A DNA stretch of 64,000 bases from Burkholderia sp. 4M9327F10 (GCF_005503145.1 NZ_SCNV01000025.1:1-64000), one strand, 5' to 3'. Shown: positions 34,948-43,356, numbered from the stretch's first letter. Notes: generated by a model from the sequence alone, not told the origin. Program-made: numbers and translations.

Positions 34948-37641
34948 GTGAATAAAATCGACGCGAAAATGAATGGCCCAGTTCCTTCGCTGGAGACGAT
35001 CGGCCACTTAGCAAGCACTATGAAGGTGGAGCTGAGCACGCGCTTTCTTGAGCACTTCAGTGAGCAGCTCTATTCTTCGCCCCAAAAAGCTTTTGAAGAG
35101 TTGATCTCAAATAGCTGGGATGCGGGTGCAGATTTCGTCGATGTGAGAATCTCGCCGCAGCTTTCGAATCCGGATGCGACTATGTGTATTCTCGATAACG
35201 GCGCATCGATGGATGAGGACGGACTACGTGACCTGTGGCACATCGCTTTCTCGCCAAAACGAGATAACCCGATTCAACATGGCCGATCCGTTGTTGGTAA
35301 ATTCGGAATTGGAAAGCTCGCTACTTACGTTCTCGCCTCTCGCTTGACGTTCATCTGTAAAGCGTCCGACGGAAAGATACGTCGCGTTACGATGGACTAC
35401 GGCAATATTGATCGTCAAAAGGGGCTGAAAGCAGATCGACTCATTAGCGATCTAGAACTCGAGATTTTCGAGGCTACCGACGCGGATGTTAAGTTGGCCT
35501 TGGCGGTCGCAGAAGGAGGCGAAGTACTCTTAGATTTGATCTCGAATGGGTTGAAGGTGGACCTTAGTGACGCCGATCAAGCAAGCGAGTTCGGGGGAGT
35601 AAAAGCGGAGCTCACGCGTCCGAAGAAGGATACCTGGACACTTGTGGTGCTTTCGGGTCTCAAGCCCACGGGCCAGGCGTTAAAATTACATGTACTGAGA
35701 CGGATGCTAGAAGCGGCACTTCCCTTTGGAAGTGAAATGCTTATTCGTGTAAACGGTAGCCGGCTTTTTTCCTCGAAGACCGATTTTCCTGTTGTCAAAG
35801 AATGGCGGATCGGACCGGACTTGGGCATCGACTATGTGGAGATTGATGCTGAGGAAGACGGTGACACTGGCGACGACGCCGAAGACAGCGCAGCGGGCGA
35901 CGAGTTGAGTTCGAAAGCTGCCTACACGGCTGGTAAGTCAAAGAAGACACGGATCGCAGTTTTCAGCGGCAACAAGCCGTTTCCCTATGTCGAGATACCA
36001 GGCGTAGGGAAAGTCACCGGATTGGCTCGATTATTCGAAGAGAAAATTAGTGGTGGAAAGAGCGATGAACGAGGTTCGTCGAATGGTTTCCACGTAAATG
36101 TGTTGGGTCGAGTGGTGAATCAGCTCGACCCTAGCTTTGGGGAAGACAATCTCAGTCATGCAGCTTGGGCGCGCTTTCGAATGGCCGTTAGAGCGGACGG
36201 CTTGAATGAGTTGTTGACGACTAATCGAGAGCAGTTCAAGGAACGTCAGGAGACGAAAGTTTTCAGAGCGTTCCTGCGGCGCGTATTCAATGTAGTCCGC
36301 AGTTACCACGATAGCGATGTCAATCTAGACATGCCTGATGGAGGAGACGTTCTCGTAAAATCTCTCGGCGTCCTATCTCTCAGCCCCTTGCGAAACGTAG
36401 TATCTGAAACATTACGTACTCAAGCAGCCATACCTGGTCTATTTGACGAATCAGGCATTGCGAATAGAGAGGAGCGGCGAAAAACTTGGCGGGCTAATAC
36501 TGCCGAGAGCATCCAGAGCGCGCTCGCTCATGTGAAGTATGAAAAAGTGGGCGACGATAGTTTTGTCAAATTCAGAATTTCCGACAACACGATTGTTATC
36601 AATAAAGAGCATCCATTTGTCATTGAGCATTCTCGTTCCAAAGCCGAGAAGGAGCTAATTCGAACGATTGCGATGGTCAGCTTGCTGTCCGACGTCTATG
36701 CTCTTGACATCGGAATCGAGCCGAGCTTACTCAAGGACGTTAGGTCGTATCGCGACAGACTTTTTCGCTTCCGAGCCATGCAGCGCAGACAGTCAGGAAT
36801 TTCGATCGCCAAAATTCTGCTGCAAACCCAGCACGACAGTGGAAATAGCAAGCGCATGGAGGCCGCAGTCTCTGATGCTCTGCGATATCTGGGATTTCAG
36901 GTTCGGGACCTGGCGAAGCCGGGTGAGCCCGAAGGAATTGCTAGTGCCTATCCGACACCGACCGAATCAGATCCGACCGATGATTTCCCGGACCCGCCTC
37001 TTTATAGCTTTTCGTTTGATGCCAAATCATCCAAACATGACGTGGCCGCAACCGGCAATATAAAACTGGATGGCGTTGTTGAGCATCGAGAGCGATTTAA
37101 GGCGGACTATGCCCTGGTTGTTGCACCCGGTTTCAGCGACGGCGCACTTAGCACCCGATGCGAGCAGCAACGCGTCACGCCAATAAAGGCGCGTGATCTC
37201 GGGCAGTTGCTTGAGTACACTGTAGAATACGGCGCGATTTCTGTTGTCAAGCTGAGAGACATTTTCAAGATTTACGATCCGGATGCGGTGACATTGTGGG
37301 TGTCCGAGCTTCGTTCGTATCTCAAGGACAGTCGTCGTCTTACGATCGACATTTTTTTACGGGCACTCGAGGCGCTCAAGGGGCAGGTGCCGGACGTTCT
37401 TTCGGCGTCGACCATTGCACTCACATGTCGTCGAGATCTGAAGATTTCGAACGTCAAGGAGGCTGATGTCATTGCTCTTGTAAGGGGGCTATCGATCTTG
37501 ATACCAGATCTCGTGGGGATTACTGAAGACAAAATTATCATTAACGCAAGTGCGAGACGCGTCGCTGACGCGGTCGCCGTCCAGCTTGAAAAATTACATG
37601 ACGACGACCCTGACGAAATCGGGGGAGGGGAAACACTATGA
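34948..37641 (+). CDS. GHKL (MutL/MORC/Hsp90-type) ATPase with nuclease-like C-terminus
   Basis: 897 residues from GTG 34948, preceded by GAAGAAGGG. The ATP lid and pocket are complete: FEELISNSWDAGAD (Glu51, Asn55), LDNGASMDEDGL (Asp83) and GKFGIGKLATYVLA (117-130). The N-terminal half is closest to MutL/MORC-type ATPases of restriction-like systems. Around residue 690 lies YSFSFDAKSSKHD, which fits the D-x-K half of a PD-(D/E)xK nuclease, followed by DYALVVAPGFSDG and a C-terminal helical part. An acidic insert (residues ~305-325) links the ATPase parts. It overlaps the methyltransferase gene by 4 bp. Expected role: ATP-gated DNA sensing and cleavage in phage defence. GC content is well below that of the trb genes. 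Confidence 0.8.
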   Translation: MNKIDAKMNGPVPSLETIGHLASTMKVELSTRFLEHFSEQLYSSPQKAFEELISNSWDAGADFVDVRISPQLSNPDATMCILDNGASMDEDGLRDLWHIAFSPKRDNPIQHGRSVVGKFGIGKLATYVLASRLTFICKASDGKIRRVTMDYGNIDRQKGLKADRLISDLELEIFEATDADVKLALAVAEGGEVLLDLISNGLKVDLSDADQASEFGGVKAELTRPKKDTWTLVVLSGLKPTGQALKLHVLRRMLEAALPFGSEMLIRVNGSRLFSSKTDFPVVKEWRIGPDLGIDYVEIDAEEDGDTGDDAEDSAAGDELSSKAAYTAGKSKKTRIAVFSGNKPFPYVEIPGVGKVTGLARLFEEKISGGKSDERGSSNGFHVNVLGRVVNQLDPSFGEDNLSHAAWARFRMAVRADGLNELLTTNREQFKERQETKVFRAFLRRVFNVVRSYHDSDVNLDMPDGGDVLVKSLGVLSLSPLRNVVSETLRTQAAIPGLFDESGIANREERRKTWRANTAESIQSALAHVKYEKVGDDSFVKFRISDNTIVINKEHPFVIEHSRSKAEKELIRTIAMVSLLSDVYALDIGIEPSLLKDVRSYRDRLFRFRAMQRRQSGISIAKILLQTQHDSGNSKRMEAAVSDALRYLGFQVRDLAKPGEPEGIASAYPTPTESDPTDDFPDPPLYSFSFDAKSSKHDVAATGNIKLDGVVEHRERFKADYALVVAPGFSDGALSTRCEQQRVTPIKARDLGQLLEYTVEYGAISVVKLRDIFKIYDPDAVTLWVSELRSYLKDSRRLTIDIFLRALEALKGQVPDVLSASTIALTCRRDLKISNVKEADVIALVRGLSILIPDLVGITEDKIIINASARRVADAVAVQLEKLHDDDPDEIGGGETL

Positions 37642-38843
37642 TTCGCACAATCCATCCATTTCCAGCACGCATGGCGCCAGAGCTGGCTCTTGAAACGCTC
37701 AATGACCTGGCCGCAAACAGTGTTGTATTAGATCCAATGTCTGGGTCGGGTACGGTCATTCGTCAGGCCGCTGAAATGGGGCACCGGCCAATCGGCTTTG
37801 ATATGGATCCGCTCGCAGTACTAATGAGTCAAGTATGGACCAAATCGGTCCCGGACGAGCTCATCGTGACGGTAGCTGAAACCCTTCTCGATGAAGCGCG
37901 GAAGATCGGTAAGAAGAAAGTGTACCTCCCATGGATTGACGAGGACCCAGAAACGCTAAACTTTATCGACTTCTGGTTCGGGAAAGCTCAGCAGATCGAA
38001 TTGCGAAAAATCGCCTACGTGCTGCACGCCTTTGGAGCGCGTCGGTTCTCTAAGGAGAAACATGCGGCTGCGGACGTTATTCGCGTGGCGCTGAGCCGCA
38101 TTATCGTGACAAAGGAACAGGGCGCATCGCTTGCCCGCGATACGTCCCACAGCAGGCCACACAAGGTCGCAGAAGTTTCGGATTTCGACGTAATGTCGGC
38201 GCTTGAGCGTTCGATCATACAAGTTCGCAAGCGACTTGACGAGCATCCCCCTTCGGGCATCTCCGACATCAAGCTAGGGGATGCGCGAGCTCTCAAGAAG
38301 GTCGCAAATCAGACTGTGGACGCCGTTCTGACCTCGCCTCCTTACCTGAACGCGATCGACTATTTGCGAGGACATCGTCTTTCGCTGGTTTGGCTTGGAC
38401 ACCGCTTGGGTGATTTGCGAACTATCCGCTCTGCTAGCATCGGCGCTGAGCGTGGACCCGATCAGCCGAGACCCGCGGATATGTTTGAGCCAATTAGGCG
38501 TGCGATGTGTGACACGACCTCGCTGCCTACGAGACATGTTGCAATGATCGAGCGCTATTCCGAGGACCTTTATCGCATGATGTCAGAAATTGTGAGGGTT
38601 GTTAGGGTCGGTGGGGTTGCCACCTTCGTGGTCGGGAATTCATGCCTGAAAGGCTCGTTCATTCAAAATTCTGCCGGCGTTTCAGCGGCAGCATCTATGT
38701 TGGGAATGCGAACGCTTCGCGAATTTGAACGCGATCTGCCTTCAGGTAGCCGCTACCTTCCAATGCCAAAGAGCGGGAGCGGAAATGGGGCGCTGGGGAA
38801 GCGCATGCGCACCGAAACAATACTTTCGTTCGGACGAGTCTAG
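37638..38843 (+). CDS. DNA methyltransferase (amino-MTase, TSPPY type)
   Basis: 401 residues. Motif X-like HPFPARMAPELA is at the N-terminus, then SAM-binding motif I DPMSGSGTVIRQAAEMG with D-M-D-P (FDMDPLAV), and after ~190 residues the catalytic motif IV TSPPYLNAIDYLRGHRLSLVWLG. This order (SAM part, then an insert that could be the target recognition region, then catalytic part) is alpha-like. TSPPY enzymes make N4-methylcytosine or N6-methyladenine. In this operon it would mark self DNA against the GHKL/Z1 proteins. It overlaps the ATPase gene by 4 bp. Confidence 0.88.
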   Translation: MIRTIHPFPARMAPELALETLNDLAANSVVLDPMSGSGTVIRQAAEMGHRPIGFDMDPLAVLMSQVWTKSVPDELIVTVAETLLDEARKIGKKKVYLPWIDEDPETLNFIDFWFGKAQQIELRKIAYVLHAFGARRFSKEKHAAADVIRVALSRIIVTKEQGASLARDTSHSRPHKVAEVSDFDVMSALERSIIQVRKRLDEHPPSGISDIKLGDARALKKVANQTVDAVLTSPPYLNAIDYLRGHRLSLVWLGHRLGDLRTIRSASIGAERGPDQPRPADMFEPIRRAMCDTTSLPTRHVAMIERYSEDLYRMMSEIVRVVRVGGVATFVVGNSCLKGSFIQNSAGVSAAASMLGMRTLREFERDLPSGSRYLPMPKSGSGNGALGKRMRTETILSFGRV

Positions 38844-38850
38844 AAGTAGG

Positions 38851-40767
38851 ATGTCAAGTGAATTCCGTGAGTTTTTGAATACCAATTCTTGTTTATCTAA
38901 GGCACTCATGTTGAACGCTATCGATTTAGAGAAATTTAAAAAAGAATCGAAACTCATGGATCGGTACGGGAAGCAACTGCTTCGACTGTCTGGAAGTGGC
39001 ATTCCGACAGATTGCATCGAAGCAGCGGTGAACGGAGCGATTGAGAACTTGACGAAGGCGACCACTTCAGCTCTCGTTATTTATGGCGACCCGCAGAGTG
39101 GAAAGACAGAAATGATGATATGTCTAACCGCAAAGCTGCTAGACAGCGGGCATAAGACTATCGTTCACTTAATGAACGATAGTGTGGATCTATTAACGCA
39201 AAACCTAAAACGATTTAAAGCATCGGGCCTTGCGCCGGCGGCACGCATTTCTTCAGAACTCCCTGAATCTGTCGCGGGACAGAAGCCTCAAGAACTAGTC
39301 GTGTTTTGCAAGAAAAATGCGCGAGATCTTGATAAGTTGATCGAACGATTAAAGGACGTAGAACAGGTCGTGGTCATTGACGACGAAGCTGATTACGCAA
39401 CCCCGAATGGAAAAGTAAATCAAGGTAAGAAGACCGCGATTAATAAATTGGTCGAGCAACTGATAGGGAAAAAGGGATGCTACATCGGCGTAACTGCTAC
39501 ACCTGCTCGACTTGATTTAAACAATACATTCAACAACAAAACAGAAAAATGGGTTAATTTCCCGCCGCATTCAGCCTATACGGGGCAAGACGTTTTTTTC
39601 CCCATCAATAAAAAGGTCTCGTTCCGATTAAAATTACTTGATCAAGCGGGGGACGCTAAAGAAGCACAAGCGGCATTGGTGCGGTTTTTGGTGACAGTTG
39701 CATATTTGAACGAAACTGTAAAAGACAAAGAAAAAAACTACAGTATGCTTGTCCATACGAGCGGAAAAAAACAGGATCACAGCACAGATTTAATTACGAT
39801 CGAAGATTCGATAAAGACCCTGCGTGACAGTGATAGTGATGGGTTCGAAGGGTTAGTCACATTGGTTCATTCTACGGCGCAGGAATTGTATAAAGATGCA
39901 GACGCCAATCAGTTAACTTCTTACGTCGTATCCAATGCATCACGAGCGACCACTGTCGTATTGAATAGTGAGAGAGATCGGGCTGCCGCGGGTGACAGCG
40001 CCACGGAGCCCTCCTCTCCATTTACCATAATTATTGGTGGAAACATAGTTTCGCGAGGCGTCACGTTCCCAAATTTATTGGCAATGTTTTTTACACGGAA
40101 TGTTCGTCACAAACTTCAACAGGATACCTATATTCAGCGCGCCCGGATGTTTGGTGCTCGCAACGAATATTTGAAACACTTTGAACTTACAATTCCAGCC
40201 GATCTTTATGCCGATTGGCATCGATGCTTTGTCTTTCATCGACTGGCGCTAGCCACCGTGAAGACGAATCTGGGCTCACCCGTCTGGATTGGAGATAGTC
40301 GAGTCGCGGTTGCGTCGCACGCGAGTATTGATAAGGCAACAGTCACGCTTGATAAAGGTGAAATGTCTTTCGGCGTCTTTGATTTTGCTCCTGATTTGGA
40401 TGAATTGATTTTAAAAAATCGGAGCAGTTTGGATACGTTAAAATTATTGCGCGATAAACTTGGTGAACAGGCGTTGCCCCATTTTCTGATCGAATATATC
40501 CGAGCGGTGATTATGGATGATGCTGAATTGCTTGCAATCCACACTGCTTCGTCGATTGCAGGATATGGTGCTTCTGCCGACAAGGCGACCATTTCTCGGG
40601 AAAAGGGGTTCATGGGTAAGAATCAGCTAGAACCCAAGAAATTTCCAATTGCTATGCATCATATTAAGATATTTTATAACGATGAAGGTAAGGCAAAGCT
40701 TTTTTATAAATACAAAGAGCGTATTCAATTTGTCCAGAACATGGCGGATGTTCTCCAGGCCGCATAA
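38851..40767 (+). CDS. Z1-domain ATPase/helicase-like protein
   Basis: 638 residues from ATG 38851, with AGAAGTAGG directly upstream. Walker A is IYGDPQSGKTEMMI (79-86), Walker B VVVIDDEADYATPNG (about residue 172) and motif III-like GVTATPARLDL. The later parts read IIIGGNIVSRGVTFPNLLAMFF and QDTYIQRARMFGAR, the Z1 domain signature (PF10593), an SF2-like fold. Z1 proteins are partners of GHKL ATPases and methyltransferases in restriction-like loci described by Iyer and co-workers for MORC relatives. The gene is clearly AT-richer than the ICE core. It follows the methyltransferase by 7 bp. Confidence 0.88.
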   Translation: MSSEFREFLNTNSCLSKALMLNAIDLEKFKKESKLMDRYGKQLLRLSGSGIPTDCIEAAVNGAIENLTKATTSALVIYGDPQSGKTEMMICLTAKLLDSGHKTIVHLMNDSVDLLTQNLKRFKASGLAPAARISSELPESVAGQKPQELVVFCKKNARDLDKLIERLKDVEQVVVIDDEADYATPNGKVNQGKKTAINKLVEQLIGKKGCYIGVTATPARLDLNNTFNNKTEKWVNFPPHSAYTGQDVFFPINKKVSFRLKLLDQAGDAKEAQAALVRFLVTVAYLNETVKDKEKNYSMLVHTSGKKQDHSTDLITIEDSIKTLRDSDSDGFEGLVTLVHSTAQELYKDADANQLTSYVVSNASRATTVVLNSERDRAAAGDSATEPSSPFTIIIGGNIVSRGVTFPNLLAMFFTRNVRHKLQQDTYIQRARMFGARNEYLKHFELTIPADLYADWHRCFVFHRLALATVKTNLGSPVWIGDSRVAVASHASIDKATVTLDKGEMSFGVFDFAPDLDELILKNRSSLDTLKLLRDKLGEQALPHFLIEYIRAVIMDDAELLAIHTASSIAGYGASADKATISREKGFMGKNQLEPKKFPIAMHHIKIFYNDEGKAKLFYKYKERIQFVQNMADVLQAA

Positions 40768-40818
40768 GGTTCGATGCCAACTCAGTATCTGCGACTCAAT
40801 CGTTCGCCAGTGGGCGAC

Positions 40819-41430
40819 TTAGGTATCCGATAAAGGAAACTGCAATGGATGCATTTCAGCGATCGGTGGAAGGTTGCCGCTCAATGCTGTATAGAGCGTA
40901 AGCATCGCCCGTTGTAGATGATTTAAGTTAATGTAAATTTCGCCGTCGACGGGGATGTCACGTTTTTGTTTGTTGTTGTAGTTTTCGGCGTACCGAAACG
41001 CAGTCGCGCCGGGATCTATGAGAGCGATTTCCTTTAGGCGCTTTATGATCCAACTCGGCGCCGCCGCACCACCCTTTGTGACGGCTAAAGAATTGAGCTC
41101 GTCAGCGAGCTTAGACAAGTCGTGCGTTTTTACCTTGCCGATAAGGCTCTTTACCATAAGTTCTAGCGCGTGCCGGTATAGGAAAAGCGCTGGGTTGACG
41201 AGCTTGTAGTCTTCCCACGCCTGGTTTTTGATTGATTCAATCAGTAGGTGAGCTGCGTCGAAATATTGCTGGCTCAGCTCATTTAAGGTCGGCAGCGACA
41301 TACCGCCGATCATGAACCCCTGCGGTCCGGACCAGGGGTCTTCGCGCACCGACGCATCGGACGGTTCTTCAAAGATGGGTCGATGCATGGCTTCGTCGGT
41401 AAAGATATCGGACAACATGATTTTTTCCAT
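40819..41430 (-). CDS. HEPN-like helical protein opposite the defence operon
   Basis: 203 residues from ATG 41430, which has CGGAG upstream on the minus strand; the frame is open further up but lacks support. The central helical part (LSQQYFDAAHLLIESIKNQAWEDYKLVNPALFLYRHALELMVKSLI, then KTHDLSKLADELNSL) resembles HEPN-superfamily helices with the HALE-like and HDL segments. I do not find a clear Rx4-6H RNase motif, so it may be an inactive or divergent member, or an unrelated helical protein. It converges on the Z1 gene, 51 bp away, and may be part of the same defence locus. Confidence 0.5.
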   Translation of the reverse strand: MEKIMLSDIFTDEAMHRPIFEEPSDASVREDPWSGPQGFMIGGMSLPTLNELSQQYFDAAHLLIESIKNQAWEDYKLVNPALFLYRHALELMVKSLIGKVKTHDLSKLADELNSLAVTKGGAAAPSWIIKRLKEIALIDPGATAFRYAENYNNKQKRDIPVDGEIYINLNHLQRAMLTLYTALSGNLPPIAEMHPLQFPLSDT

Positions 41431-41681
41431 ACTCACTCCGTGGTGACGAAGCCTACGGCAGAAAGTCTTTTCAGGACGATGAAGGACAGGGGCCCTGAGT
41501 GTATTATTGGAGTTGGTTGATAACGAGGTCGAAAGAGTCGATACCTCGCAAATTGCTCCGTCTCCCGCCCCGGAAGAAGATGTGTGCCTTTGACGGTAAA
41601 AGCGACGGTAAAGCCCCATGTCGATCACAGCCAATCCTTTTAACCACGCGGGCTTGGGCGGTCAGTTGATGATCGAGTGGT

Positions 41682-41888
41682 TTATTTTCCCTTCGGCGTC
41701 GTCTTGTTGTTCGATGCGACAGGCGTCGTACTCGACCGAATGCCGTTTTGTTTGATTTGTTTATCGATGGACTTGATTTGCTCCCTTACCTGCCGAAGAG
41801 CATCAGGTCGGAGATGACGGATACCTTCAGCGCTATCACCAACACCAACCCAGTTCGATGTTTTGCTAGGCTTTTTGGTATCCGTCAT
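41682..41888 (-). CDS. Small protein with KGK tail (third of three)
   Basis: 68 residues, unrecognised. The N-terminal part is polar (MTDTKKPSKTSNWVGVGD), a helix follows (RHLRPDALRQVREQIKSIDKQI), and the end is disordered (SSTTPVASNNKTTPKGK). Its ATG lies 1 nt after the stop of the previous gene. The helix resembles a segment of the neighbouring 82-residue protein (I-x2-L-x-P-x2-L pattern), and both end in KGK, so they may be paralogues. No membrane segment and no known domain. Confidence 0.55.
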   Translation of the reverse strand: MTDTKKPSKTSNWVGVGDSAEGIRHLRPDALRQVREQIKSIDKQIKQNGIRSSTTPVASNNKTTPKGK

Positions 41889-41889
41889 T

Positions 41890-42138
41890 TTACTTCCCCT
41901 TGGAACTCGGGTTGTTTGCTTGGGTTGCCGGTGCGGAGTTGGAAGCTTGGGCCGAGGGCACGGACTGGGCCTGCGATGCGTTCGAGGTTACACCACTTGC
42001 GTTCGGACGCAGCGAGTTGATACCGACAAGCGATTTTTGCAAGGAAGTAGGGTGAAGCTTGCTGATGCTGTCAAAGCTCTCGTTAGCCGGGGTCAAGCCA
42101 GAAACGTTTGCCTCATTGGTGTTGCTGTCGTTATCCAT
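41890..42138 (-). CDS. Small protein with KGK tail (second of three)
   Basis: 82 residues from ATG 42138 (MDNDSNTNEANVSGLTPAN). A short helix (FDSISKLHPTSLQKSLVGINSLRP) lies in an otherwise Ser/Asn/Ala/Gln-rich, disordered chain that ends QANNPSSKGK. The start is 1 nt after the stop of the membrane-protein gene and the stop is 1 nt before the next ATG, so the three genes are translationally coupled. The function is unknown. The shared tail is encoded with different codons in each gene. Confidence 0.55.
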   Translation of the reverse strand: MDNDSNTNEANVSGLTPANESFDSISKLHPTSLQKSLVGINSLRPNASGVTSNASQAQSVPSAQASNSAPATQANNPSSKGK

Positions 42139-42139
42139 G

Positions 42140-42844
42140 TCACTTACCTTTATCAGTTGGATTTGATGCGGGACGGCTGGCTGGCGCCACCGGAGTTGAT
42201 GAAGCTGGACGTGAAGATGTTGCCACAGGCACGGCCGATTGAGTCTCTTGAAGAGACAACGCCGGAACACTGCTGCTCGCGCTGCTGTTGACGCTGTCGC
42301 TCCGAACAGTGGGAGTCGCGGGATGGGCGGGTTTGTTATCAGCCTCTTCCTTCACCTTGTCATATGAGTCCACGGCAGCGGAGACCCCGACGAACGCAGC
42401 ACAAACAACGCCGATGAAAAAGACGCACATCACGGCAAAGTCGAAGCGCTTGAGCTTCTTGGTGCTTAACTGCTCCTGTCCCTGAACCACATGAATGATG
42501 TGGTCCTTGTTCAAGCGAAAAATCCACAACAGCAAAAGCAGGTCGACCGAAAAGGCGCTGATGCCACCCAAGTAGCCGGCAAGCTCGCAAGAGGTCTTGA
42601 GACTTGATGTGGTGAGCAACGTTACAAGCAAGCCAAGACCACCGGCCGCTAAGGTGAATATACCCTTGTCGTACTCAAGCGACGTGGTGTAGTAGCCATC
42701 GAGCGCGGCGGCGTAAAATTCAATCTCGCGGTCTTTTTCAAATTCTTGCTCTTTCTGTTCAAGCTCGTCCGCTCTCCGGTGAAGCTCTTCTGCTTGCCGC
42801 TGCTTTTTCAACTGCCGCCGTTTGTTCGGTGTCGTTGTACGCAA
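42140..42844 (-). CDS. Coiled-coil membrane protein with KGK tail (first of three)
   Basis: About 234 residues if TTG 42844 is the start (GCGAGGCG upstream); the frame is open further, through the tRNA terminator, but cannot be coding there. The N-terminal third is a charged coiled coil (RRQLKKQRQAEELHRRADELEQKEQEFEKDRE). Membrane helices follow: GIFTLAAGGLGLLVTLLTT, LAGYLGGISAFSVDLLLLLWIF and FDFAVMCVFFIGVVCAAFVGVSAAV. The tail is Ser/Ala/Pro-rich and ends NPTDKGK. It lies immediately beside the tRNA-Leu, and the true start is uncertain. No known family recognised. Confidence 0.55.
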   Translation of the reverse strand: MRTTTPNKRRQLKKQRQAEELHRRADELEQKEQEFEKDREIEFYAAALDGYYTTSLEYDKGIFTLAAGGLGLLVTLLTTSSLKTSCELAGYLGGISAFSVDLLLLLWIFRLNKDHIIHVVQGQEQLSTKKLKRFDFAVMCVFFIGVVCAAFVGVSAAVDSYDKVKEEADNKPAHPATPTVRSDSVNSSASSSVPALSLQETQSAVPVATSSRPASSTPVAPASRPASNPTDKGK

Positions 42845-42866
42845 ATTCGCCTCGCGTGCTGAACGC

Positions 42867-42898
42867 AAAAAAGCCGCACATCCGGAGATGGCGGCTCT
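42867..42898 (-). terminator. Rho-independent terminator of tRNA-Leu
   Basis: On the minus strand GCCGCCATC and GATGTGCGGC form a stem (with a mismatch) followed by T6, starting about 12 nt after the tRNA CCA end. It also separates the tRNA from the KGK-tail genes. Confidence 0.75.
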
Positions 42899-42909
42899 TC
42901 GCTGAATGG

Positions 42910-43246
42910 TGGTGCCCGAGGCCGGAATCGAACCGGCACGCCTTGCGGCGGGGGATTTTCTTCCCACTTCGACTTTCGCCGCCGACGCTTCCGAAGAAGC
43001 GGCGTTCGTGGTCTGGAGCACGCCTTCACCATAGCGCCGCGTGTTACCGCTTTGCCTTAGGTGCCCGCCGTCTGCTCTCTACACCTTCCCTTGGATCTTT
43101 CGATCCGAGGGTTTGGCTCGGCATTAGCTCGGACTGAATTCGTCCAGGGCCTTCACCGAGTTTGACGGGCTTCACCTCAAGAATTTCTTCGAGAGGGCTC
43201 AAATTTGGTCTGAGTCCCCTGCGTCTACCAATTTCACCACTCGGGC
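42910..43246 (-). tRNA. tRNA-Leu(CAA) interrupted by a group I intron
   Basis: Reading the minus strand, the 5' exon (43246-43212) runs from GCCCGAGTGGTGAAATTGG to GGGGACTC and the 3' exon (42959-42910) from AAAATCCCC to CTCGGGCACCA. Joined, they give a complete class II tRNA: acceptor stem GCCCGAG/CTCGGGC, anticodon arm GGGGA-CTCAAAA-TCCCC with anticodon CAA, a variable arm (CGCCGC-AA-GGCG region), T arm with GGTTCGATTCC, and encoded CCA. The two parts are separated by 252 nt inserted between C34 and A35. A terminator follows. The gene lies at the right end of the island, reading towards it. Confidence 0.92.
42960..43211 (-). ncRNA. Group I self-splicing intron in tRNA-Leu(CAA)
   Basis: 252 nt, ending in the expected 3' guanosine (42960). 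P1 can form between the exon end GGACUC and GAGCCC inside the intron, with one A-C mismatch. The core matches, as far as I remember it, the Azoarcus tRNA-Ile intron (subgroup IC3): ATGCCGAGCCAA, AAGGTGTAGAGA, CACCTAAGGCAAA and CTATGGTGAAGG in the same order. P7 covaries: GAGCA (43073-43077) pairs with TGCTC (43016-43020), where the Azoarcus RNA has GACUA and UAGUC. GGCGAAAGTC follows near the 3' end. No endonuclease gene is inside. Insertion after base 34 is the same site as in the cyanobacterial tRNA-Leu(UAA) intron. Confidence 0.9.
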
Positions 43247-43317
43247 ATGACGCGATGTTACATCACTACCTACTACGACCTACCAAGAGCCAGTACGCGC
43301 CGTACCGACTCCTGATT

Positions 43318-43356
43318 GGCTCCTAGCTCGAAAAGCCGACTTTTCGCTCAGGAGCC
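43318..43356. repeat. Long hairpin between the two tRNA-Leu sequences
   Basis: GGCTCCT (43318-43324) pairs with AGGAGCC (43350-43356), and inside it CGAAAAG (43329-43335) pairs with CTTTTCG (43340-43346). It lies in the ~190-bp segment that separates the intron-bearing tRNA from the tRNA remnant. It has no T-tract. It may be a terminator-like remnant or a recombinase arm site. Confidence 0.5.

Noticed and set aside
34948..40767. Assignment of the operon to DISARM or BREX
   Set aside because: There is no PLD nuclease, DUF1998 helicase, PglZ or BrxL-like gene. The GHKL and Z1 proteins point to a different type.
42845..43021. Upstream extension of the membrane-protein frame through the tRNA-Leu 3' exon
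   Set aside because: The frame is open only by chance there: it crosses the tRNA terminator, exon and intron. Real coding probably begins near the TTG at 42844.
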